Positions 15,160 to 20,911 of a stretch of DNA of 21,101 nucleotides are shown here, one piece after another (within the stretch, counting starts at the first letter, position 1; every line of letters begins with the position of its first letter). The notes beneath the pieces were generated by a model, which was not told the origin of the DNA, did not search any database, and worked only from the letters and a program-made list of their open reading frames with translations. This stretch comes from a virus. The position numbers and the translations under genes were made by a program. The DNA is taken from the IMG/VR virus record IMGVR_UViG_3300017709_000045, positions 1 through 21,101 of that record. One strand, given 5' to 3'.

Positions 15160-16860
15160 ATGGCAACCAAAAAACCAGTCGAAAAAGAAAAAACTTTAGC
15201 AGACGTAACTAAAGAAAACAAAAAACAAAATGTGCTTCTTGCTGAGCAAAGTACAAAACTGACTGGGATAAAGAGTTCGCAGCAGTTTACTAATGTTAAA
15301 TTAGATAAACAAATTGACCTATTTCAAAAATATTTTGACAGACTTAATGCTCAAAGAGGAGATGACGCAGAATCAGAAGCAGAATTATTAGCAGCATTAA
15401 AAGACCTTAAAAGTAAAGGTAAATCAGAAGAGAAGAAGCAAGAAAAAAGCGTAGGGGGTTTGTTAGGAATGCTTGGGCGTATTTTTGCGGGAATACGAGG
15501 GATACCAATGCTTCTTGGTGCGGCATTGGGTAGTGTTGGTACATTACTTTTTGGGAAGACAGGGTTCGCAATCGTAAAGGGTTTATCCAAGGCAATGTTT
15601 AGGTTCACAAAGTTCTTAATTAAAGCACCTTTTCAATTCGCGAAGTTTTTAGGAAAAGGGTTTGCGAAACTTCCAGGAATTAGAGGTTTATTTGCTGCTC
15701 GTCAAGCACGTGCCGCAAAGGCAGCGACGGGTTTAAGAGGTCTTGCGATGAGAGGAGTATCTCAAAAGCAGATTGCTAAAATGCCAAATATGTACGGGAA
15801 ACAATTTAGCGCACAAGCAAGAAGCATGACACCTCAACAATTTGCTAAAATGCAAAAAGGTGGAAGAGCACCACTTAGGATGCCTGCTTTCTTATCTAAT
15901 TTAAGAGGAGGAGGAAAGACAGCAAAAGATGCTTCAAAGGTTGGGAAAAGTAGTGGTATGCTTTCTGGTCTTTTTGCTAAGTTAGGTAAAATATTCCCTA
16001 CAATAACGAAAGGTGTAAAGGGGATGGGAAAATTCCTTGGAGCATTCCTTGTCCCACTTAGAATTATATTTACTGTATTTGAAACTGTTAAGGGTGCGCT
16101 TGATGGATTTAGTAGATTCAAAGAAGAAGGTTTGTTTGCAGGATTAGTTGCTGCCACTATAGGAGGTATAGGAGGCGCTCTTAAGGCAATCATTGGTTAT
16201 CCATTCGATTTAGTCAAAGATATAGCAGCATGGGTTTTAGGTAAGTTTGGCATGAATAATGCTGCCGAGTTCCTTAAAAGTTTCTCAGTCTCAGATATGA
16301 TTGGTAATTTGTTTGGTGCTATAACAGATAAGTTATTTTCTTTTGTAGATGCAATGAAAGATGAAACAGGAAAATTTTCAATAGGGAAAATTTTAAAAGT
16401 TGCTTTTGCTGGTATAATAGATATGTTCACCGCAATACCAAGAAAACTTTTGACTTCAGCAGCAGACTCACTTGAGGGAGGTAAGTTTGGATTTTTAGCA
16501 CCTGCTCTTAGAAAAACAGCGTCGTTTATAAAACTAGGGGATAATGTTGGTTTAGATGATGCATACGATGCAAGACGAGAAGAGAGAAAAGAATTTGATA
16601 AAGCAAAACTTGAGAAAAAAGAAGCAGATAATGCAGCAAAAATAGAGAAGAAAAAGAAGGAAGCAGCAGAAGCAGAAAGACAACAAAAGTTATTAGAAGC
16701 ACAAGAACTTGCTGCACTTAATGGTGGTGGTGGAGGTGTAGTTGATTCAAGTGTCACCTCAATAGATAATAGTAGTCAAACATTTACTGGTGGTGTTGAA
16801 TCAGCAAAAGACCCTATGGCAGACCCTAACATGCAACTCTTTATATCTTTAATGGGATAA
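15160..16860 (+). CDS. Tape-measure-like tail protein (gp29 analogue)
   Basis: A 566-residue protein close in length to T4 gp29 (590), the tail length determinator. The N-terminal 95 residues are charged and helical (coiled-coil-like, many Lys/Glu). Hydrophobic glycine-rich helices follow at about 98-180 and about 285-360, and the C-terminal part has a Lys/Glu/Ala coiled coil (about 475-520) followed by a five-glycine run. This pattern of coil, membrane-active helices and coil is usual for tape measure proteins. The gene directly follows the frameshifting chaperone-like gene, the conserved place for a tape measure. It has AGGGAATAAC before the ATG and ends at the cluster terminator. No zinc or enzyme motif is seen. 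The role is inferred from architecture and position. Confidence 0.6.
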   Translation: MATKKPVEKEKTLADVTKENKKQNVLLAEQSTKLTGIKSSQQFTNVKLDKQIDLFQKYFDRLNAQRGDDAESEAELLAALKDLKSKGKSEEKKQEKSVGGLLGMLGRIFAGIRGIPMLLGAALGSVGTLLFGKTGFAIVKGLSKAMFRFTKFLIKAPFQFAKFLGKGFAKLPGIRGLFAARQARAAKAATGLRGLAMRGVSQKQIAKMPNMYGKQFSAQARSMTPQQFAKMQKGGRAPLRMPAFLSNLRGGGKTAKDASKVGKSSGMLSGLFAKLGKIFPTITKGVKGMGKFLGAFLVPLRIIFTVFETVKGALDGFSRFKEEGLFAGLVAATIGGIGGALKAIIGYPFDLVKDIAAWVLGKFGMNNAAEFLKSFSVSDMIGNLFGAITDKLFSFVDAMKDETGKFSIGKILKVAFAGIIDMFTAIPRKLLTSAADSLEGGKFGFLAPALRKTASFIKLGDNVGLDDAYDARREERKEFDKAKLEKKEADNAAKIEKKKKEAAEAERQQKLLEAQELAALNGGGGGVVDSSVTSIDNSSQTFTGGVESAKDPMADPNMQLFISLMG

Positions 16861-16867
16861 AAAAAAA

Positions 16868-16898
16868 GGGAGACCCGAAAGTCTCCCCTGCCTTTTTT
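16868..16898 (+). terminator. Rho-independent terminator between converging clusters
   Basis: The stem GGGAGAC (16868-16874) pairs perfectly with GTCTCCC (16881-16887) around the loop CCGAAA, then CTGCC and six T bases follow (16893-16898). Nine A bases (16859-16867) precede the stem, so transcripts of the opposite strand, coming from gp32, would also see a hairpin followed by a T run. It closes both the tape-measure cluster and the gp32 unit. A second small stem GGGG-AAAT-CCCC lies at 16911-16922. Confidence 0.85.
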
Positions 16899-16965
16899 AC
16901 GTGGGTTTAAGGGGAAATCCCCTCCCTAATTATTCGGGGATACCAATGGTAAAGGCGGACATCTT

Positions 16966-17892
16966 TTAATCCTCTGCCGCGAGTTTCGCGAAGTAGGATA
17001 ATGTATCATCATCTCCCTCAGATGCCATCGCTACCTGCGGTTGAGGAGCAGACGGAATCACTTGAGGTTCAACTGACTTAGACCCTACGGTCTCAGCAGT
17101 TTGTTGTAATGATTCATTCTTCATAGTAGAACCTGAACCAGTCGCCTGACCTAACACAACTTCAAGTCGTGCTTTTAAATCATTGTAAGACTTGTATGAT
17201 GATGGGTCAGTAAACTCACTCATGTCATGCATAGTATTATAGGTTGCTTCTAGTTTAGTTTCATCACCTTCTAATAGAGGTGTAGGTGACTTGAACTCAG
17301 ACTTGTCATAGTTACGATATCCCGCAACATTACGTATCTTAAGTTGGAAGTCAGCACCACTCCAGAAATCGAATGGATTTACAGGAGTTTCATCAGGATA
17401 CTCAGGTTGCATCTTATCCATAATCTTATCAAAAATTTTCTTACCAAAGTCGTAAAGGAATACTTTACCGTTGTTGGAAGGATTAGATGGGTCACTTAGT
17501 ACCATAATGTTAGTTACATAATGTAGTCGTCTCTTTTGAGAACGAGCAGTTTCTTTGTCTGCCTCTATACCAGAGTTCCAAAGACGTGAGTTATATTCAC
17601 TCACAGGGTCTGCTTCACCGCCCAATGTAGTACGTGATTTCTCTACATACCATTGACCAGTATTACCCTTAAAGAAATGGTCAAAGTATCTTACCCAAGG
17701 TAACTCTTGACCTTCCCCTGCAGGAAGAAATCTTACAACAGCATAACCATTGCCAGACTCATCGACTGTCGGTTTCCAGAACCGTAAGTCTTCATATTTG
17801 TTTGTGGATTTTTTTGTATTAGACATTTCGGCAGCAGCATTAGCGAGAGCAGAAACATCAGTACGATTAGATTTTAAATTAGCAAAAGACAT
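16966..17892 (-). CDS. 32: Single-stranded DNA-binding protein gp32
   Basis: The 308-residue product (T4: 301) is clearly gp32, which coats single-stranded DNA in replication, recombination and repair. Recognisable blocks are NGYAVVRFLPAGEGQELPWV (49-67), HFFKGNTGQWYVEKS (72-86), VTNIMVLSDPSNPSNNGKVFLYDFGKKIFDKI (split about 126-157), PFDFWSGADFQLKIRNVAGYRNYDKSEF (173-200) and an acidic C-terminus (SEGDDDTLSYFAKLAAED) that would recruit partner proteins. T4 zinc ligands Cys77, Cys87 and Cys90 are replaced here by Ser86, Asp95 and Ser98, only His72 remains, and the protein has no cysteine at all. The ATG has AAGGA eight bases upstream and is driven by a strong host-type promoter plus a late box. 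Confidence 0.95.
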   Translation of the reverse strand: MSFANLKSNRTDVSALANAAAEMSNTKKSTNKYEDLRFWKPTVDESGNGYAVVRFLPAGEGQELPWVRYFDHFFKGNTGQWYVEKSRTTLGGEADPVSEYNSRLWNSGIEADKETARSQKRRLHYVTNIMVLSDPSNPSNNGKVFLYDFGKKIFDKIMDKMQPEYPDETPVNPFDFWSGADFQLKIRNVAGYRNYDKSEFKSPTPLLEGDETKLEATYNTMHDMSEFTDPSSYKSYNDLKARLEVVLGQATGSGSTMKNESLQQTAETVGSKSVEPQVIPSAPQPQVAMASEGDDDTLSYFAKLAAED

Positions 17893-17935
17893 ATATATTT
17901 TTCCTTGTATGTTTTGTGTGTTTTGTATTATTTGT

Positions 17936-17964
17936 ATTATAGTATATTGCGACTAATAAGTCAA
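17936..17964 (-). promoter_or_regulatory. Host-type (sigma70-like) promoter of gp32
   Basis: On the minus strand TTGACT (17964-17959), a 17-base spacer and TATAAT (17941-17936) make a near-perfect sigma70 promoter. The leader to the gp32 ATG is about 40 bases. The same -35 and spacing recur at 19225-19253 and 20589-20617. Confidence 0.8.
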
Positions 17965-17967
17965 GTA

Positions 17968-17975
17968 TATTTATA
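17968..17975 (-). promoter_or_regulatory. Late promoter box TATAAATA upstream of gp32
   Basis: TATAAATA reads on the minus strand from 17975 to 17968, immediately upstream of the -35 of the host-type promoter. The predicted late start (about 17962) falls inside the -35. This suggests gp32 is made both early and late. Confidence 0.6.
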
Positions 17976-17988
17976 ACATTTTTTTCTC

Positions 17989-18288
17989 CTATGTTGACGG
18001 AAGTCTATGAGACTTTTCAAGGAAGTTTAGATTCATTGCTTCTGATTCTATTCTATCCTTTATAGACGATGAAAGATATTTCTTCACATCATCAACCTCA
18101 ATTGTATTTTCGTCACAAAGATACACTACGGCATCCATGTAAGACATAGACATTTTTCTTACGGTATCTTCTACCATCTTACTAAATCTCTTTTTACTTA
18201 GGAAGTTACTTTCTTCCTTCTCATCAGTAGGACTATCTGCCCCACCTTGTACGAAATCAACTTTCAACTTCTTCTCCTTCTTCTTCAT
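17989..18288 (-). CDS. 33: Late transcription coactivator gp33
   Basis: About 99 residues from ATG 18288 (T4 gp33: 112). gp33 binds the beta-flap of host RNA polymerase and couples the gp55 holoenzyme to the gp45 sliding clamp at TATAAATA promoters. The core NFLSKKRFSKMVEDTVRK, MSYMDAVVYLCDENTIE and SIKDRIESEAMNLNFLE parallels T4 KMVEEFGMSYLEATTAFLEE and IIEKIQSEA. T4 gp33 continues for about 20 residues after that core to a clamp-binding LDFLL tail. Here the protein ends shortly after with KSHRLPST, so that motif is not visible. ATG 18324 would add twelve residues but overlap the upstream gene by 68 bases; AGGT stands before 18288. Gene 59, which lies between 33 and 32 in T4, is absent here. 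Confidence 0.8.
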   Translation of the reverse strand: MKKKEKKLKVDFVQGGADSPTDEKEESNFLSKKRFSKMVEDTVRKMSMSYMDAVVYLCDENTIEVDDVKKYLSSSIKDRIESEAMNLNFLEKSHRLPST

Positions 18289-18739
18289 CGAAACCTGTAC
18301 CATTCCAGACACCGCCATCGTCATACCAATAACCTTTTATTCGTTTGACTTCACCGTTGTCGTGATAACCTTTTTTAGTTACTAACCATTTTATTTTATG
18401 TTGCTTATTTGAACCATAGAACATATCTAACCATAGACCTGTTCTTAGGTATGTTTTCATATTAGCAATATAAACCTGAAGGGATGTATACTCGTTTCTT
18501 TCTTTCCATTTATGCGAGTCTTTCTTTAAACGCATTTCCTTAGTCTTGATTTCTATTTCACAATCCTTTATCCACTTCTTTACTTTCTTCCAATGTAAAC
18601 CATGGTCTTCAGGTAAATGTCGAATATCCTCATGAATAGAAAGACTGCCATCATGCCCACGAGCGAGTCGTGCTTTCGCAAGACGTTCACTCGCAGCAAG
18701 ACGTTGCTCCTCAGTGAGTTTACGTTTCTTCTTTGCCAT
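18257..18739 (-). CDS. Conserved basic protein of unknown function upstream of gp33
   Basis: About 160 residues from the chosen ATG at 18739, giving MAKKKRKLTEEQRLAASERL at the N-terminus; an ATG at 18757 would add six residues and overlap the upstream gene. The first 30 residues form a basic helix. A middle block with LPEDHGLHWKKVKKWIKDCE (about 42-61) and YIANMKTYLRTGLWLDMFYG resembles proteins I associate with the place next to gp33 in marine T4-like phages, but I know no function. The tail is acidic (FDEEEGEEVES). The end overlaps gp33 by about 32 bases, suggesting coupled translation. The basic N-terminus could bind nucleic acid; that is speculation. Confidence 0.6.
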   Translation of the reverse strand: MAKKKRKLTEEQRLAASERLAKARLARGHDGSLSIHEDIRHLPEDHGLHWKKVKKWIKDCEIEIKTKEMRLKKDSHKWKERNEYTSLQVYIANMKTYLRTGLWLDMFYGSNKQHKIKWLVTKKGYHDNGEVKRIKGYWYDDGGVWNGTGFDEEEGEEVES

Positions 18740-18740
18740 A

Positions 18741-19001
18741 TTATGCGGTGGCGCCATTGAAGGTTAGTAAACTATCAATACGGAAACTTCTCCAGTCACT
18801 TAGGTCAGTATCAAATACTCGTACCGCAGTTTGGTTCTTCTGAAGTTTTTCGTTCGCGTCAGTCTTAGGCATCTTATCTTCGGGTATCAAATCCGAGTTA
18901 AGAGTTGCAGTCATATCGCGGACGCCACCATCCTTCACTTTTGTAAAGGATAACTTTACTACACCCTCTCGGAGTGTATTTACTATTTCATCATATGTCA
19001 T
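18741..19001 (-). CDS. Small protein with SH3-barrel-like (DUF2693-type) pattern
   Basis: An 86-residue protein starting at ATG 19001, one base after the TAA of the upstream gene (TAATATG). The frame is open further upstream to 19175, but that stretch is the shadow of the 62-residue gene. The pattern TLREGVVKLSFTKVKDGGVR, then DMTATLNSDLIPED, then VRVFDTDLSDWRSFRIDSLL is a strand-rich arrangement seen in small phage proteins sometimes called SH3 beta-barrel fold-containing. These are common in T4-like phages and have no established role. No catalytic or metal site is visible. Confidence 0.6.
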   Translation of the reverse strand: MTYDEIVNTLREGVVKLSFTKVKDGGVRDMTATLNSDLIPEDKMPKTDANEKLQKNQTAVRVFDTDLSDWRSFRIDSLLTFNGATA

Positions 19002-19002
19002 A

Positions 19003-19191
19003 TTAATTCCAGTCATTTTCGTATGCTCTTGTATTACGGCAGACGTCACCAACGAGTTGGTCTGCATATTTACGGTCACTTCCCCATGAAATGCCTCTAC
19101 GGAAGTCTTTGTCGTAGTTGCCTGAGAACATATCCTCAACAACCTTTTTATTTTCACGACGTCTTTTCTTTTCATTTGTGTAATAACTCAT
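19003..19191 (-). CDS. Small basic protein of unknown function
   Basis: A 62-residue product beginning MSYYTNEKKRRRENKKVVED, very basic in its first 16 residues, then DMFSGNYDKDFRRGISWGSD and a C-terminal NDWN. I do not recognise a family. The ATG has AAAGG seven bases upstream and lies about 27 bases after the predicted start of its own promoter (19225-19253), which supports a real gene. It heads a run of four genes that ends with gp33. Confidence 0.55.
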   Translation of the reverse strand: MSYYTNEKKRRRENKKVVEDMFSGNYDKDFRRGISWGSDRKYADQLVGDVCRNTRAYENDWN

Positions 19192-19224
19192 ATTAACCTT
19201 TCTTTGTTTTATAGTTACTTTTAT

Positions 19225-19253
19225 ACTATACTATACTTTAACCAATAAGTCAA
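19225..19253 (-). promoter_or_regulatory. Host-type promoter for the 62-residue gene to gp33 unit
   Basis: TTGACT (19253-19248), a 17-base spacer and TATAGT (19230-19225) on the minus strand. The TGA stop codon of the upstream gene (19252-19250) lies inside the -35 hexamer. Bases around the -35 (AGTGCTTGACTT, then TTGG) match the promoter at 20589-20617 almost exactly. Confidence 0.75.
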
Positions 19254-19792
19254 GCACTAATATACCAAGACGAAATATTTCTTTTCGTCCATCTAGCGAA
19301 ATCTTTCTTTTCATTAATATAGTAAACGCGATATGCCTCAATAGGGTCTTTACGTTTACAATAATCGGGCATACATTGTTTAAACTCAGTTACTTCACCC
19401 TGTAAAAGATTACGAGGTGTTCGAGATAATGTATTGCGTAACTTACTGTCAGTCATATGTACCTTACCATACCTATGAGTGTACTCATCACACAACGCAA
19501 CGAAGTGTGTATACAACCATTCATAGTTTGACGAGGTTTCTCTTGTCCAAATAGTAGAGGGATGATTGACGTGACATGCTTTGTAAAGTTTTGTTTCCAT
19601 TTCTGAGTCAGGGTGTAACCAACGTTTGATATTACGATTAGACTTTGTCTTACCCTTATACTCTTTACCATCTACGACACGATGCGCGGTTGATAGTAAC
19701 TGAGCAGTCTCAATTACCATCTTAACTACGTGCTTGTCACACATCTGTTCGGCACAAATCTTTGGGTCAGTATCTACGTGAAATATATTCAT
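19250..19792 (-). CDS. Phage protein of unknown function with conserved N-terminal DKHVVKM motif
   Basis: A 180-residue soluble protein. The N-terminus MNIFHVDTDPKICAEQMCDK leads into KHVVKMVIETAQLLSTAHRV, a pattern I associate with a family widespread in marine phages and without a proven role. A later block HVNHPSTIWTRETSSNYEWL has a loose likeness to the region of T4 DenV/pyrimidine-dimer glycosylase relatives, but I cannot identify catalytic residues and do not make that call. The many His and Cys residues (Cys13, Cys18, His21 and others) could bind metal. The ATG has GAAGG just upstream, seven bases after the preceding stop. It is transcribed with the two genes before it from the promoter at 20589. 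Confidence 0.6.
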   Translation of the reverse strand: MNIFHVDTDPKICAEQMCDKHVVKMVIETAQLLSTAHRVVDGKEYKGKTKSNRNIKRWLHPDSEMETKLYKACHVNHPSTIWTRETSSNYEWLYTHFVALCDEYTHRYGKVHMTDSKLRNTLSRTPRNLLQGEVTEFKQCMPDYCKRKDPIEAYRVYYINEKKDFARWTKRNISSWYISA

Positions 19793-19798
19793 ACCTTC

Positions 19799-19963
19799 TT
19801 ACCTGTGTAAATCATTTTTAGATTTTTCTATTCCTCGCCAATAGTTCCTGTGAAGTTGTTCAACTACACTGTTCCAATATCCGCGACCCCAAGAACCCCC
19901 TTCACATCGATACGATGCTTCATAGGCATTCTTGATTCTTTCCATATATAGTTCTCTACTCAT
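19799..19963 (-). CDS. Small protein of unknown function (54 residues)
   Basis: An ATG at 19963-19961 overlaps the TGA of the metallopeptidase-like gene (ATGA), and the frame runs to TAA at 19801-19799. The product starts MSRELYMERIKNAYEASYRC and ends NDLHR, with an aromatic, glycine-rich middle (GGSWGRGYWNSVVEQ). Without it the operon would have a 167-base hole. The ATGA junction on one side and a GAAGGT ribosome site of the next gene directly after its stop on the other make it a likely real gene. No family recognised. Confidence 0.6.
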   Translation of the reverse strand: MSRELYMERIKNAYEASYRCEGGSWGRGYWNSVVEQLHRNYWRGIEKSKNDLHR

Positions 19964-20565
19964 TTCGCTTGCCTTTGTCTATGTCTCAACAACATCATAT
20001 GGGTATAAGACTTCTGCCATTGTTCAAAGGTTTTTGGTTTCCTTGCGTCTCCATACTTAAGACCTTGTTCTTTGAAACATCTCTTCAGTTCTTTCTTATG
20101 GTCTGCACCTAGAAAGGTTCCTACCAAAGCAAGGACTGTTTTACGGAATGACCGACCATGATGCATATGACCAAGGCAATGCGCAAGTTCATGAAGTAGA
20201 GTATACTTACAAAGACCACTCTTATAAAGAGTAACCCTATGACCATCTGTATGTCCACCAAGTCTTTTTGACTCTCTTTGTGCCGCAAGTATGATAGGTT
20301 TTCTAGTTCCTACATTTTCAGTTTGCCAACTCCTAAAGTTTTCTTCCCAAAGTTTATTCCAAGTCTTAGACTTGTATATTCTTTTAGCAAACTTCTCTGC
20401 TTCTTCAATAGATTCGAACATATCTTTACCACCCATGTTTCTGGTGTATGCCCATTCAGCACGATAAGTCTTTCTTTTTTCAGTATCACGTGTTCTTCTT
20501 GCACCACGGTTTTGTCTTAGATGAAACTCACCAAGATAATTTCGATATTTTAGTTTTAGTGACAT
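19960..20565 (-). CDS. Zinc metallopeptidase-like protein (HExxHxxGxxH)
   Basis: A 201-residue protein. Residues 125-135 read HELAHCLGHMH, fitting HExxHxxGxxH with His125, Glu126, His129 and His135, followed by HGRSF (136-140), a pattern also seen in SprT-like and small phage metallopeptidases. The N-terminal 45 residues are basic (RQNRGARRTRDTEKRKTYR), and the region after the motif is Lys/Arg rich, so a nucleic-acid-bound substrate is possible. No signal peptide is seen, so it should act in the host cytoplasm. The ATG has GGAAAG upstream and its own promoter (20589-20617). Substrate unknown. A DNA-protein crosslink role (SprT-type) and a host-protein-degrading role are both open. Confidence 0.7.
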   Translation of the reverse strand: MSLKLKYRNYLGEFHLRQNRGARRTRDTEKRKTYRAEWAYTRNMGGKDMFESIEEAEKFAKRIYKSKTWNKLWEENFRSWQTENVGTRKPIILAAQRESKRLGGHTDGHRVTLYKSGLCKYTLLHELAHCLGHMHHGRSFRKTVLALVGTFLGADHKKELKRCFKEQGLKYGDARKPKTFEQWQKSYTHMMLLRHRQRQAK

Positions 20566-20588
20566 AGTTTTTCCTTTCCTATAATATT

Positions 20589-20617
20589 ACTATAGCATAC
20601 AGAAACCAAAAAGTCAA
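20589..20617 (-). promoter_or_regulatory. Host-type promoter for the metallopeptidase-like operon
   Basis: TTGACT (20617-20612), a 17-base spacer and TATAGT (20594-20589) on the minus strand, with a leader of roughly 18 bases to the ATG at 20565. A perfect inverted repeat sits two bases upstream of the -35. Confidence 0.75.
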
Positions 20618-20619
20618 GC

Positions 20620-20638
20620 ACTTATTTTCAAAATAAGT
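20620..20638. repeat. Perfect 19-base inverted repeat next to a -35 box
   Basis: ACTTATTTT, a central C, then AAAATAAGT: nine-base arms with one central base. On the minus strand it directly precedes the -35 of the 20589-20617 promoter, and it lies in the gap after the 83-residue gene. It could be an operator, an A/T-rich UP-type element or a weak terminator. Long A/T runs flank it on the far side (20639-20656). Confidence 0.6.
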
Positions 20639-20655
20639 AACTTTTTTTAACTTTT

Positions 20656-20907
20656 TTATCCGTAGACTATTCCCTTCTGTAGGTATGTTGGACAATCATC
20701 CAACCATTCTGCCCAATCGCACTCGTCCACGAGGTACTCGGCACGAATACATTCCCAATAATCTTTACCGTCTGGCAAGTTCATCTTGTTATAGAAACGA
20801 GAGTAGTCTTGAGACTGCGCCTCTTCAATAGAGACATCGAACACAAAGATGTTGCCACCTTTACATTTATTCTCTATTACGATTTGTGTTTCATATACTA
20901 GTTTCAT
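20656..20907 (-). CDS. Small acidic protein of unknown function
   Basis: An 83-residue protein rich in acidic and aromatic residues, with a C-terminal DECDWAEWLDDCPTYLQKG segment and cysteines at residues 15, 53, 63 and 72. The N-terminus begins MKLVYETQIVIENKCKGG with a strand-like pattern. No family recognised. The start has AAAGGGAT upstream and follows the stop of the small zinc-finger gene by four bases, so they form one unit entering from beyond the right edge. Confidence 0.6.
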   Translation of the reverse strand: MKLVYETQIVIENKCKGGNIFVFDVSIEEAQSQDYSRFYNKMNLPDGKDYWECIRAEYLVDECDWAEWLDDCPTYLQKGIVYG

Positions 20908-20911
20908 AATC

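Noticed and set aside
15834-16193. 119-residue minus-strand reading frame
   Set aside because: Antisense to the hydrophobic helices of the tape-measure-like gene, with no supporting signals.
16197-16757. 186-residue minus-strand reading frame rich in Ser, Phe and Ala
   Set aside because: Complement of the Lys/Glu/Ala coil of the tape-measure-like protein; low complexity and no start signals.
19002-19175. Long N-terminal extension of the 86-residue gene to an ATG at 19175
   Set aside because: The extension is the shadow of the 62-residue gene, which has its own promoter and ribosome site, and the SH3-like pattern starts only after ATG 19001.
19250-19792. T4 DenV-type pyrimidine dimer glycosylase
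   Set aside because: Only a vague likeness in one block. The key N-terminal residues of DenV are not recognisable, so no enzyme name is given.
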